A stretch of 58,638 nucleotides of DNA from Fragilaria crotonensis. Taxonomy: Eukaryota > Bacillariophyta > Fragilariophyceae > Fragilariales > Fragilariaceae. The stretch spans positions 1-58,638 of the forward strand of contig JAKSYS010000383.1 of NCBI GenBank assembly GCA_022925895.1, given 5' to 3'. The notes under the pieces are model-generated. The model searched no databases. It had not been told where the DNA came from and was given only the letters and a program-made list of their open reading frames with translations. A program made the position numbers and the translations under genes. Shown piece after piece: positions 24,136 to 36,165 of the stretch. Within the stretch, counting starts at the first letter, position 1. The number at the start of each line of letters is the position of its first letter.

Positions 24136-24533
24136 TGACATCATCAAAAATGAAGTATGGCGTACGAGTAATGCTTGCACTACGTATTTGTATTTACTAG
24201 TACCAGGTACCAGGTACTCGAGTACGCTGTACACCAGTACGCCTTTTTGCATCATCTCGTTTTCACAGCCATGACATCATCTATTATGAGAACACCAATG
24301 AAGATTTTCTGATGCAAATTTGTGTACATCACGTTTTGAACGATGTTCATGGGGTTTGACTGTTAAGTCAGCACGTTTAGCTAGGGATGACATCATATGC
24401 TATGAGAACACAACCGAGAATTTTCTGATGCACTTTTGTGTACATCACGTTTCGTTTAGATTTTGAATGACACCTTCATGTTTTTTCAATCGGATATCCT
24501 TGTAGAAATACTCACGATTAGTACATGACATCA
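24136..24533 (+). promoter_or_regulatory. Four TGACATCA (bZIP/CRE-like) sites upstream of a PAS gene
   Basis: The octamer TGACATCA occurs at 24136-24143, 24272-24279, 24388-24395 and 24526-24533, all in the same orientation, the last about 195 bp before the ATG at 24729. The second and third lie in a roughly 70-bp block repeated 116 bp apart (ATGACATCAT ... GTGTACATCACGTTT). The octamer resembles the bZIP core TGACGTCA with one change. A regulatory role is inferred from position and copy number. Confidence 0.45.
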
Positions 24534-24728
24534 CCTAGATGCGAACGGTGGATGGCGTGCATTCCCTGCACATAACTGGAGACAAATAAACATAACATAA
24601 AACAACTACAAATCACCATCCAAACCAAAGCAAAAAAGTTCTCATTGACCCACTTACTACCACTACAAGGCAAATTCACATCCCTGTCGCTTCTCGCCCA
24701 ACGAAGTCGCTTCTTCATCCTCTTTAAC

Positions 24729-25952
24729 ATGCAAAGCCAAGAGCATCGCTACCCTGAACTTAGTGACGGATCGTTATCAGTTGACGATAATGACAAAAGC
24801 CGCCACTCGGAAGTACGTTTTCGACCTGCTGCTGATGCCAGCCATCACTCGTCTGGAAGTGAGAACGAAATGTCAAGCTTGTCAACACCGCCGGCATCAG
24901 ATGGGGACCGCAGTATGTCTCCGGCAAACAGTGAATCAAGTGATGATGACGATTTTGACTTGACCTTCTTGACAGAGAAACGAAACATTCTCAAACGATA
25001 CTGCGAGGCCCTGCATGCAACAGAGTGTTACCACGCATCGATCGCAAAGAACCCGCCTCCAGATGTTTCACATGCTATTTGGGACGAAGCAAGGGAAATC
25101 ATGGAAGAGCTTTTCGACGGAACTGAATGCAAGAAAACGATGAGCCTTCCTACAATCGAACTTCGGGCGCCAGTCGCCAAAAGACCGCGGATAGACATCA
25201 GCAACGTGACTCGCATCGATGCATCGGCATGCAAAAATGGTGCTGGGAATATCCACGCTACCCTGACTTCGACCATCGAGCAACAATCCAACGCTTTTGC
25301 CTTCTTTGATAGCAAGTGCATGGTCAAGACATTCCAGCATCTTTCTTCGCTTGGATCTTCCTCTCACGATGCCGAAAATGCCGCTGGAGGTTGCACCACG
25401 AGCATTGAAGTGAGAGACCGGAGTAACATTGAATGCCATCCTACCTTGGTGATTCCTTCTTTTGTGCCCAGAAAGTTCAACGAGGTTTGCAAAGGCACAT
25501 CCATGGAAGAGGCGCTCCGTTTTACGGACATTTCCCAGTACGTTCCTTTTCTATATGCCCTGTCGATCATGCCGTATTCACATGCTCACACTGCGCTTGT
25601 CTCCAGGCTTGTCTGTCAGTCAATTTCGCCGTTTGCAATCATCCACGCTAACAGGGCATTCTTCACGTACTCTGGACTTTCACCCCAGGATGTCATCGGC
25701 AAACCCATTGATGCAATTATCCTAGTCAAGGATGTGAACGACGTCATCAACGAGTCGAAGCGGGTGAGCGATCCTGATTTTGCGACTGGCATGCTGGGGA
25801 ACAAGAGCTGCCAGGTCCAATTCAAGCCTGTTGCAAGCCATTGCATGTCACATCTGTTGGTGCAGATCTACAGTGACGACGCCGCCGTCTTCGCAAAGGC
25901 CGCAATAAGTGCTGCCAAACATGCCAACGTCTTGGTCGGTTGCGTCGGCTAG
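24729..25952 (+). CDS. PAS-domain protein, single exon
   Basis: The start at 24729 (MQSQEHRYPELSDG) gives 407 residues. A start at 24645 would add an unlikely hydrophobic leader. The first 100 residues are Ser/Asp-rich, followed by a helical basic stretch (LTEKRNILKRYCEALHATE) and a middle part with RAPVAKRPRIDIS, a possible nuclear signal. The last 145 residues form a PAS-like domain: SPFAIIHANRAFFTYSGLSP, DVIGKPIDAIILV, and then CQVQFKPVASHCMSHLLVQI. The same layout occurs in the proteins at 17067-19890 and 35332-36165. It could be a sensor or adaptor without its own output domain. The cofactor and partner are unknown. Four bzip-like sites lie upstream. Confidence 0.78.
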   Translation: MQSQEHRYPELSDGSLSVDDNDKSRHSEVRFRPAADASHHSSGSENEMSSLSTPPASDGDRSMSPANSESSDDDDFDLTFLTEKRNILKRYCEALHATECYHASIAKNPPPDVSHAIWDEAREIMEELFDGTECKKTMSLPTIELRAPVAKRPRIDISNVTRIDASACKNGAGNIHATLTSTIEQQSNAFAFFDSKCMVKTFQHLSSLGSSSHDAENAAGGCTTSIEVRDRSNIECHPTLVIPSFVPRKFNEVCKGTSMEEALRFTDISQYVPFLYALSIMPYSHAHTALVSRLVCQSISPFAIIHANRAFFTYSGLSPQDVIGKPIDAIILVKDVNDVINESKRVSDPDFATGMLGNKSCQVQFKPVASHCMSHLLVQIYSDDAAVFAKAAISAAKHANVLVGCVG

Positions 25953-26356
25953 GCTGAGCTTCTTGAGCTCAGCGACGCTATGAATAATTATATCGAACTC
26001 TTCATCCAAAATATGCTCAAAGTCCCGTTGTGGAGGATTAGCCCCACTTACACGGCCTGTCTATAAATGTGAATACTTTCTTTATCTTCCTTTCGAACGT
26101 GAGTGTAGAAATCAACTACTACTAGAGTATAGTAAACGTTAAGTGGGCACGTTTCAACACCGGTGGGGTGCCCCCTCGACGGCAGCTCTCTAGACGTGCT
26201 TGATCCTCATACCTACAAATTGATGTACTTCTACTCAGCTCTAGCCATCTCGTTCCATGAGTTGATCAAGTCCATACACTCCAACCAAAGTTTTTGTTAA
26301 CGTTTTAACCAGAAATTGCTGACAACAACAGCATTTTGTGTTGTGAGGTATCTTTT
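25953..26356. other. Intergenic, no feature seen
   Basis: About 400 bp between the convergent 3' ends of the PAS gene and the BT1 transporter. I see no gene or strong repeat. Confidence 0.6.
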
Positions 26357-28524
26357 CTAAAAGATACCTTGAATGAGCCGTCGTCCTCTTTCGCTCGATG
26401 AACCCTCGTCGTCATTGAAGTACACCTCATAAATAGATTCCACAAAGGTAATGATCAGAGTAAGAATCATGACGCCAATAAAGACCACACCCATCCAATA
26501 ATGCCGCGTCGTGTCTTGCTGCAATTTCTGCTGATCTTTCTTATCCTTGGGGATGAGTCCCAACAACAAGAGGGGAATGGGTCCTGCAAGGCCGCAAAAG
26601 AGCGACAATTTCCAGACGCCGTCATAGTTGCCAGACGCAATCGTCTCCGAACTGACGTCCCAAACCACAGTCAAAGCTGTGGATATATCAAACGCCAAGC
26701 TTCCGGCCAGGTTGCTCCAAGTTGTGAGCATGGCATACGTCGTCCCTTCACTGCCCTTGGGACAGAGTCCCAAATACATGATGCACATTGGCAAGAATTG
26801 CACGGCAATGACAAACTCCACCAAGACGTCATCTCCCATGGAGAACCAGATATCGGGAATGCCAATGGCGCGATTCCAACCGAACACAAGGATAATCTGA
26901 CCAAGGGCAATTACGGCAGCAAGTGTGGTGCACCAAAAGTAGACAATACGCCAATTGGAAGCGAAGAAGAATCGTTTGTAGGTCATGATACCGAACCACG
27001 CCATGACGCTGCCCACAACGCTTACGATTCCAATCTGCCAAGCGGAAAAATTGAGGCCTTCGACCAAGAAATTCATCCAAGCTGCATTAGTAAGCTGCAG
27101 AGCATTGTAAATGTACACAAACGTCATGGGCTGCCAGACAGCGCGCAGGGAGGCCGTGTCAAACAAGTCACCACACTGTTTCCAGAAATTTTTGGGCACG
27201 CAGCCCGTTTCCAATTCGAGCAAGTACGGTACAAAAGGCAGCAAGAATAAGAGAGGAAAGGCGCCATTGATGAAAAAGACCACATTAATGGGCAGGTACC
27301 AGCTCCAATCATCCTTGTTGTAGACAAGAGCTCCAATGGTGGCACCAATTGTTGACCCGAAGAATCGAATGATGTAACCCTTGGATTGCATCGTCCCGCG
27401 CGTTTCCTGTGTTTCGTAGCGTGATCGCTCAACAATGAGGGCATCGGTCATGACGTCTGCCAACATGTATCCAGCAGTTTGCAAGAATACCATGGATATG
27501 CAGAGGCCAATGCTGGGGCTACGTGTAAAGGTGAGGATGAGGTTGGAGAGAATGTAAACCAACCACCCAGACATGAAATAAGGCTTGCGGCGCATGCCGG
27601 AAATAGGGACACAATCAGACAAGAAGCCGTAAATAACTTTGAAACACCAAGGGACGGCCACTGTCATTGGAAGTAGGATGTATGAGTATACGATGTTCGG
27701 TAGTTCCATGTCAAACTATTTGTGAGTTGGTAGAGAGAATGCACTTACTGACGGTGAACAAGACATTGACTTCCGCAGCGGTCGCCCCTTGATCTTCAAT
27801 GAAATAAACAATCAACGGCGTGCGCAGTAGTTGCAAGGCAATGCCGATACAAAAATAGGACAAGGGAATGGCCACGTTTGGTAACGAATTAAATTCATTC
27901 ATCCAGTTGGGGACGTTGGAAGGGTCCTTCTTCATTGCCTCCTGTTCATCTTTCGTGAGTGGGGTATAAATGACATAACCGAACCATTCATGAAAATACA
28001 TGGACGACCAAGCGAGGTATCCATCTTCGAGCTTGCCGTCTGTGTAAGTGAGGTGAAAGGTGTTAGAATCAGGATGAAGCAATTGTTGTGATCGTCGAAG
28101 CTCGAAGGCATAAGAAGCAATTTAACTCACACCATCGCTTCTTGACCTTGGTCCCATCCTTGCCGTACTTGATGTAATAGGGACCTTCATAGTAGGGAAC
28201 ACGCTGTCCGTGGCAGTCGTACTCGTGTGGAATCGAATCATCGACGTCGCTTAACATACTGAGCGAGTTATCAAGGTCAGATCGATGTGACGTAGGAGAA
28301 AAGTTGGCATTCAGATTTGCGGGTGGAAAGGTTAAGAAGCCAGTGCTAACGGTCGCATTGGAAGTTGGAGAGGTGGTTTCCCCAGCGCTCGTCGCAGCTT
28401 CTGGCGCTGAAGAAATTCCCATTTGCGATGCGAATCTAGCCATCTCAGCATTTGCCGCCGAAACGTGAGAATCATCCACGAGCGGAGCTGACGACGAGGC
28501 ATCCCGCGGAAACGTTCTCGCCAT
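26357..28524 (-). CDS. BT1/FBT-family folate-biopterin transporter, three exons
   Basis: Exons 28131-28524, 27749-28039 and 26357-27660 join in frame to 662 residues. Introns are 28040-28130 (donor GTGAGT) and 27661-27748 (donor GTAAGT, acceptor ACAG). The protein has a polar N-terminus, then about 12 hydrophobic helices. Family signatures are PWCFKVIYGFLSDCVPISG followed by RRKPYF between the second and third helices, and ETRGTMQSKGYIIRFFG. BT1 proteins are major-facilitator carriers for folates and pteridines in trypanosomatids, plants and algae. The extended loop after residue 100 (YYEGPYYIKYGKDGTKVKKRW) is probably luminal or external. The C-terminus is cytoplasmic and basic. Substrate and membrane are inferred from the family only. 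No frame breaks were found. Confidence 0.85.
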
Positions 28525-29583
28525 GGCGTTGCTGTTCCGGTGTCGAGTTCTACACAGACAGCGTCACAGACTCCTTTCTGTTGCACTACTGATCAACAAC
28601 TGAATATGTTCTTCGTTGCACCGATTACACTGCTAAAGGTTCCAGTACTTTGTTCCCTGTACAAGTAGTCGAGTGCTCCAGAGTCAAGAGTATGAAGTAT
28701 GAATATGACTAAGTTGTGATGAGGTGAACGAGAGATTTGTGCACCCTTCATGTATGATACTCCGTTACATGTACGTAAAGTACTTGTACCCTCGTTGACG
28801 GTGTGCATTGAAAATTGAAACCAGCGAATGTACATAAGAAGACGAAAGGTCCGGTAAATAACGGTTCACGTGGATATGAAGTTAACACAATTTCTCGGTT
28901 ATCGATCCTTTTTGACCTGGAAAAATGGCACTGCATGATTCCTGATCATAAGTCTACGTGAACTCGCCGTATGACATTTCGAAATCTATCTTCATCGACC
29001 GTTATCATCGCATCCCATCGGATGTTGACTTTCGATGTCTGATCGTGTCACTCACAAACGTACGTTGTAAGAATACTGTAGTTCTGTAGTACTCAGATTA
29101 CCGCATTGGCTTGGAGGCTAAAATCAAAATATGAGATTTAACGTCGGTTTTGCTACTACTAGTAGGCCATTAAATATTACGCTACGAATATTCCTGAAGA
29201 TACGTTACCAGTAACACGTTTCGAAGGCGAGAGTGCTCCGTGCTCCGTGCTCCCTTTGTGATGAGAGTCAAACTGTCCACAGGGTCCCACTGGCCACACG
29301 CCACAAGAGCCGCGGATGACCGACTTATATGCATAAAAGTGGGATGGACGCATAGGGCTCATATCCCTGTGCCCCGAGTTCCATTCGTTTTTCAATGTTT
29401 TCGACATCTGGATATGGCGTAGTAAAAACATGAAATCCATCGGCGTACGGTCATGTCGCACGCTTATTACGAAACCTACTCATCAACATCCTCAAACACG
29501 ATGATGGTATCCTTGACACACTTGCCATTACTATAACTTTCCTAAACATCAAAGCACAGAGACTCTTATAGTGGGCAAATAAT
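28525..29583. other. Intergenic, divergent promoters of BT1 and RPA1
   Basis: A 1.06-kb divergent spacer with GTAC words near 28650-28675 and 28765-28790. No gene was seen. The small open frames in it have no homology that I recognise. Confidence 0.6.
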
Positions 29584-32500
29584 ATGGTTTCGGCAGACCC
29601 CAAACACGCCGTCATCCGCAAACAAGTCGATTCGGTCACATTTGGTTTTTACACGGATGAGGACGTTCGGGCTCGCGCAGTCTTGGAGATTACATCTCCC
29701 CAGGCCTTTGACGCACTTGGCACTCCGCTTCCTCGTGGACTATACGATCCCCATCTGGGACCCTTTGAACAGTTTGGTGGCCCGCCATTTTGCATCACGT
29801 GTGCCTGTCCATACGCCACATGTCCAGGCCATGCAGGGGTTATTGAACTTTGTGTTCCTCTCTACCATCCCATCTTGTTTCCATTTATGGTCAAGCTGCT
29901 GCGTGCCAAATGTTTGGCTTGTCATAAGTTCCGCGTGGACACCATGCCAATGGAAATTGTCAAGTGCAAATTTTATTTGGCGTCTTGCGGAAGATTCCAA
30001 GAAGCGTTGGAATTAGACCAATTGTTGGCACAACAATCCAAGGGATCCAAATTGTCGGATACTCCTGCAGACCGAGCAATGTCGAAAAGTACGTCCAATG
30101 CCGAAGCAATCGAAGCGATATTGTTGGGGAAGCAAGAATACGGAACCCCTGCGGCGATGGCTGCCGACAGTGGTGACGCTTTTACAGAAACGTCGTACGA
30201 ACGAGAATTCAAACGCAACTTGGTCAAGGAATTCTTGTCCGCGTGCCTGGGAGCGAAAAATGCCCTCATTGCGGGGCGTTTTCACCCAAGATTCGTCAAG
30301 ATGAATCGAATAAGATCTTTCAATCGAAATTGGCTGCGACAAATGCAAGAATCAACGCCGCGGAGGGTATTACGATAGATCCTGCTCTTGGAAGCGACGA
30401 AACGGATGAATCAAATGACAATGAAGAAAACGACGAACCTGATGACACAGAATCTAGCAATAACAACAACGCGCCAAGTCGTGACAAATTTATGCACGCT
30501 CTCGAGGTCGAAGCGCAAGTCCGTCGTACCTGGGAAACCGATCCGACGCTGTGTCACTATCTGTTTGGCGGAAGTCCCGAGGATGGATATCGAGTCTTTT
30601 TTCTTCGAGCCATACCCGTACCACCATCACGATTCCGTCCGCCTATGAAGATGGGAACCATGACAGTGGAAAATTCACAAAATTTGTATTTCAATCGGCT
30701 CTTGGTGGGAAATGACAAGATCCGGACGCTCATGTCCACCGGCGAACAAGCATCGGCAGTCTCGACGTGGATTGAATTGCAAACCACTCTCAACATTCAC
30801 TTTGATTCCTCGAAGGATCCGAAAGCAGGAGGAAGTATGAACAATGGTATACGGCAAATTCTGGAAAAGAAGGAGGGGATCTTTCGCAAGCACATGATGG
30901 GCAAACGTGTCGACTACTGCTGTCGGAGTGTCATTTCACCCGACCCGTACGTCGGGACCGATGAAATTGGCATTCCACTGCACTTTGCGAAAACGCTTAC
31001 CTTCCCGACACCCGTTTCCAATTTGAACATTGTCGAGATGCGGGAGTTGATTAAACGTGGTCCCGAACGCTACCCCGGTGCGGTTTGGGTCCAGTTTGGA
31101 GACGGTCGTAGGATCGATTTAGCCAAGATGGATGAGACCAAACGTGAGGGAGTTGCCGCACGACTCTTAACCTTGCTAAAACGTGGCGGCGTCCCCCCAA
31201 TAGTGGGACGGCAGTTGCGCAATGGAGACATGGTGTTGGCAAATAGACAGGTAAGTCATGCTTGGTTATTTGTGGTATATTCCGCGTTTTGTATTGTCGG
31301 CCAAGGAAGAATCATTTAGTCATGCACCACTCTGAAGTTATTTCAATGTTAGATTATGACATCATAATCGTCGGAGGGACCCGCATAGAAATATGCGACT
31401 CTCACGTCGTACTGAGGCCAAATTCGGTTGCGTCCGATCGTCGCGCAAACATTGATCACACCAACACTCACTTTCTGTCACCTTCTCTTGAAAGCCTACT
31501 CTCCACAAACCTGGTATCATGGCACACTTTGTTCGTGTTCTCCACAGCAAGACGCAAAAGACTATTCGCATGCACTATGCCAACTGCAACACATACAACG
31601 CAGATTTCGATGGCGATGAAATGAATTGTCACTTTCCTCAGAATTACGTAGCGGCTGCCGAATCCAAATACATTGCTGCAACTGACTTGCAGTACATTGT
31701 ACCTACCGATGGGAGTCCATTGCGTGGATTGATTCAAGATCATGTCGATGCAGGCGTCAAGATGACCTGCAAGGACACTTTCATTGAAAAGTGGATGTAC
31801 CAACAGCTTCTCTTTAATGCCTTGGCATCCTTACCAGGCTTGGAAGTGATTCGCAAGGATCAAGAAATCGAACTTATGCCTCCAGCAATTCTGAAGCCTC
31901 GACCTCTCTGGACGGGCAAACAAGTTATTACCACCCTGTTGAATCATTTGCGAAAAGGAAATGATCGCGACGACGTTGTGGGAAGGGTTGCTGAAATGCC
32001 TGGCATTTCTGTCGAGAGAAAGGCTAAGCTATCGGCGGCCGGGTTTGGCGAAGAGCAACAGGAACACATGGTACTGATTCGTGACGGGGAACTGCTGCGC
32101 GGGATCTTGGACAAGGCTGCGTTTGGAGACGCTGAGTTTTCGTTAGTACACGCCGTCTACGAAGCCTACGGACCACATAAGGCGGGGCTCCTTCTCAATT
32201 CTTTGGGAAGACTGTTCACAGCATACCTTCAACACTATTCCGGTCATTCATGCCGGATGGAGGATCTTCTCCTGACGAAAGAAGCCGATGATGAGCGTAA
32301 GGTGCTTATACAAAGGGCCTATAACATCGGGTCAAGATCGGCCAAGGCATGGGCGGATTCGGAAGGAGGAAAGGTACAAATAGAATCCGTGGTGGAAAAC
32401 GAGGGAGCTGAGCTGCCTCTCAAGCCTGTCGAAGCCGCTGGCGCGGCAGCCAAGATAGGAAAGCTTCTCTCGGGCGCAGAGGGTAGCTTCAATTTCGCTC

Positions 32501-35133
32501 AACTTGACGGGTATATGCAATCCCAACTGAATCCGCTAGCGTCGGATATAATAAAAGCTTGCCTCCCAAGGGACTGGCAGTTCCATTTCCTGCCAACACA
32601 TTCAGTCTGATGGTTACCACTGGAGCCAAGGGATCAATTGTCAACCAATCGCAAATTTCTTGTGCCCTTGGTCAGCAGGCATTGGAAGGTCGTCGTGTCC
32701 CGCGGTTAGCAAGCGGACGGACACTTCCGTCGTTCGCGCCCTACGATCCAAGTCCTAGAGCAGATGGTTTTATCTTGGATCGGTTTTTGACTGGTATTCG
32801 TCCCCAGGAATACTATTTTCATTGCATGGCTGGCCGAGAGGTGAGCATTCGTTTTGTGGTCATCGCCTTCGCTGTTCGAGCTGATCTCATTCTTCCTTTT
32901 CAAACCAACAGGGCCTTGTCGATACGGCTGTGAAAACATCGCGTTCTGGTTACCTACAACGCTGCCTTGTGAAACATCTTGAAGAGTTGAAGGTGTGTTA
33001 CGACTCAACTGTGAGGAATGGTGAAGGTGGCGTGGTCCAGTTTCTGTACGGCGAAGACGGTCTGGATCCTACCAAATGTGCTTTCCTAGATTGCGAGTCT
33101 GCGACCTTCCAATACATCGCGAGGAACCACGAATCGCTCACTCGTCGCAACGAAGCATTGCCAGATGCTACCATTGCTGCTGTTGTCGACGACTGTCGAC
33201 GTCTTGCCGCGGTTCAATTTGGCGGGGATGGCCTTCTGGAGGTGGGTAGCTTCATCCAAGCGCGACGACTGCGTGTTGGATCCCGCTGGGTTCGAGGTAC
33301 GCTTTGCCGTGGGTGGTTTGACGGCACAATCATAAAATGCAATGACGACGAAACCTTCAACATTAAATACTTCCGTGACGGGAAAGTTGCTGAAAATGTA
33401 CCCCTGCAGGTCAATCTCGGTCGCTGCGGTGGAAAACGAACTCCTGCGGCGAGTAGCCTGTGTACGCTGATCAAGCCAGCTATCCCTGATCCGATGCTGT
33501 CCGGCGCGCGCCGAGAGGATGGAGTCCATAGGCTTGGTTCAAGTGGCAAATGTGTATCCGAGCGAGTGGCCAAAGCGGCGGCTGACGCCTTCAAGAATGA
33601 TAAGGAGGTAATGATCGCCATGAAGGCGAACAACTTATCCTTAGCCCAAATGAACACGTTGGTCGCGTCAAAATATGGTGCGGCTATGTGTCACCCAGGA
33701 GAAGCTGTTGGATGCATTGCAGCTCAATCTCTGGGCGAACCATCTACACAGATGACACTCAACACCTTTCATCTTGCTGGCGCGGGAGCGAATGTTACAC
33801 TTGGTATTCCCCGACTTCGAGAAATCATTATGTCTGCCTCCAAGAACCTCAAGACTCCAACCATGTCCGTGCCTCTGCACAAGGACGTGACTGAAAAACA
33901 AGCGCTCAAGCTGACCCGTTATTTTTCGAAGCTCACCCTTATGGAGCTTATTGCTAGTCACAAAGGAGTTGTCGTGAACGAGGCGCTGATACAAGGCGAT
34001 GGGGGCAACTGGGAGAGGGCATACTACGTGACTCTGAAATTCCACCCGCCGAGCGCATCTTCGAGGCCTTTGGAATGTCCCTGGACGACATTGCGCGTTC
34101 GATTTCGCACAGTTTCGGGCCGAAGATTTCCGAAATCATGAAGAAAGAGCTTCGACGATCGACTCAAGAGGGCGACGTTGCCTCCTTTGAAGTTCGAGGG
34201 GGGCACGTTTCTGATTACATGGAAGATGATGATGGTGGAAAGAGGGCTGGCAAGAAACGATCAGGTGATGAAAACGGTCCCGATGAATTAGATGATGACG
34301 ATGACGACGACCGTGAGGAAGATGTTGCTGGGGAAGAGGATGGTGTGACCTCACGGAGACTAGGTCGTACCGATGAAGTTGATGGGTACGACGACGATGA
34401 CGAAGCTAAGGAAGTAGCCCCTGGAGATGAAGAAAGCGAAGCTGAAACAGAAGAGGAAATTGAGTCTGGCGATGACGTGGATGAAGATGTTCCTCCCAAC
34501 GCTGTTGAAGCAGTCGCCAACATGTCTGATCAACCTAAGGTTGACCATCGTAACAATTGTATCCATTTGCCGGCTCTACGGGTTGACCCTGCTGCCAGAC
34601 CCCTCCTCATGGTTGGACTTGTGGAGAGAGCTGCCTCCGCGACGATGGTGCGATCGCGTCCTAAGATTGATCAAGGATTCGTCAACGACGAGGACGATCG
34701 TGGCCGATGCCTCCAGACTGCTGGAGTGAACTTTTCTGAGATTTGGCAGCTGGACAATGTTGACCACAATCGCCTCACATCCAACGATATTTGGGAAATT
34801 CGATGTGCCTACGGTGTTGAGGCCGCCCGCAACAACATTGTTGATCAAATAAAGGCTGTCTTCCGACCATATGGTATTTCTGTGGACCACCGTCACCTTT
34901 CCTTGATTGCCGATTACATGACATTTGATGGGGGGTACAAGGCTATGAACCGTGGAGGTATGGCAGACATCAGCTCACCTTTCCTGCAAATGTCGTTTGA
35001 GACGACGGCCAACTTTATGACTGAGGCAGCACTGTATGGACGCAAGGAACCATTGATGAGCCCAAGTGCGAGCATTGTGGTAGGACGTCCGATCCGACAC
35101 GGAACTGGTGCTTTTGATCTACTCGCGGCATGA
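29584..35133 (+). CDS. RPA1: DNA-directed RNA polymerase I largest subunit (RPA1/A190), with Tudor-like insert
   Basis: This is the catalytic large subunit of Pol I, which makes pre-rRNA in the nucleolus. Visible marks are N-terminal zinc sites ([32 protein letters not shown]), the active-site loop NADFDGDEM near 31605, and the bridge/trigger region [20 protein letters not shown] near 33700. An acidic insert follows near 34210-34480, then the C-terminal cleft [14 protein letters not shown]. Introns are 31251-31494 and 32841-32911. Three one-base gaps interrupt the frame: at GGG 30249-30251, CCC 32565-32567 and about 34045-34051. Allowing for them, the product is about 1,745 residues, normal for A190. 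An unusual 56-codon Tudor-like segment lies at 33242-33409. The identity is certain; an undamaged frame is not. Confidence 0.93.
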
Positions 35134-35331
35134 AAATGTCCTTTGTAACAATGTTGTTTTGGCAAAGGCCATGCCGGATAAATTAAAAACATCGGGGCGT
35201 TCAGCGTACTGTTGTAGGCTACGTAAGAAAAGTTTAATTGTTTTGTATGTGCATTGATAGTCATCAAGTCTATCTATGGTATTAGAGAAGCGCGCAAACT
35301 TTGAATGACTCTGTGTTGCCGCCTGGACACG

Positions 35332-36165
35332 TTATGCAATCACCTGCGCCCCCGCCCCTCGCCACTGACCGCGAGACTTAGGAGGTAAGAGTGTACAGTT
35401 GCTAGCTTCAATGAGATAATGCGTCACAATCGGAACGCTTCCATTCCTCTCCGCTCCCAACACAGGATACATGATAAGAATGCTTTGCGACCCTGCCTTG
35501 GATGGATCGAAGAGGGCGCGTACAACTGACGTTTCGAAGTCTTCAAGGCTCCTCACATTCTGAGCTTGGAAAGAGCTGGCTGCGAGTCGCGAAGAGTACC
35601 CAAAGTACAGCTCGTAAGCTCCATTCGTGTGGACTACGCGATGGGGGGTGTCGGCCTCAACCACAACTCTGCGAAGAGGTTAGTGTTGGTCAACAAGAAT
35701 AACAGAAAAGAGCGATCGTCTTCCTGATAGTACTTAAACGTACCGAGGTCTGGTGGAGAACGATATGGATTCCTCCAAAGGTATGTGATGGCATGATGCG
35801 ACCAACTTTGGCGCCCCTCCCTCGGCTCGGGTTTCGGTGGAAAGGGTTTGTTCATTCATAGACTCACTGTCTGAGATTGCTGGTGGGAATATTCCTAGCG
35901 TTCGCTGTGCACTGGTGTTCTGATTCCAGAAATAATGAGACAGCCACCGAGCCTGGGTGTACTGTGATACCTGAGATGTGCACCTTTGTCTGCGGACAAC
36001 GTTATTGTTGATGGGTCGTTTCGTTCTCGAAGGGAGGTCGGCAAAGAAGAGTTGCTGGCCACGCCTTTCCCTTTCATCGCAAGTGTCATCTTCGCGCGAT
36101 TGCGTGTTGTCGTAATCCCACTGTTCGGCGTCGTACTCGTCGTCTGCCCAATAACCAATGTCCAT
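35332..36165 (-). CDS. Small PAS-like protein, two exons
   Basis: Exons 35744-36165 and 35332-35668 join across a 75-bp intron (35669-35743, donor GTACGT, acceptor CGCAG) to 252 residues in one frame. The N-terminal half is acidic then polar, without a known domain. The C-terminal half is PAS-like: RVVVEADTPHRVVHTNGAYE, YFGYSS, and then SILIMYPVL and PIVTHYLIEAS. The core and the closing 'VTHY-L-I-E' strand correspond to those in the 918-residue PAS protein (VTHFCIQLE), so the two are relatives. The 3' ends of this gene and RPA1 converge about 200 bp apart. Function is unknown; a small sensory or adaptor role is a guess. Confidence 0.68.

Larger units (their letters stand above)
19891..24728. 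other. Gene-poor, repeat-rich interval
   Basis: Nearly 4.8 kb without a convincing intact gene. Legible contents are the PS-repeat relic (20860-21540), GTAC-rich patches near 20540-20600, 21780-22030 and 24180-24245, AT-rich sequence of unknown origin from 22230 to 23770, and repeated upstream blocks at 24130-24535. The short open frames in it have no recognisable domains. Confidence 0.6.

Noticed and set aside
26501..27250. A 249-codon plus-strand open frame opposite the BT1 transporter
   Set aside because: It mirrors a conserved transporter exon and shows no independent signature.
27711..27748. A 37-bp intron (GTCAGT...ATAG) as an alternative in the BT1 gene
   Set aside because: The 88-bp intron 27661-27748 has a better donor (GTAAGT) and gives a linker length that fits the family.
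34215..34523. A Ser-rich minus-strand frame
   Set aside because: It is the antisense of the Asp/Glu-rich insert of RPA1.
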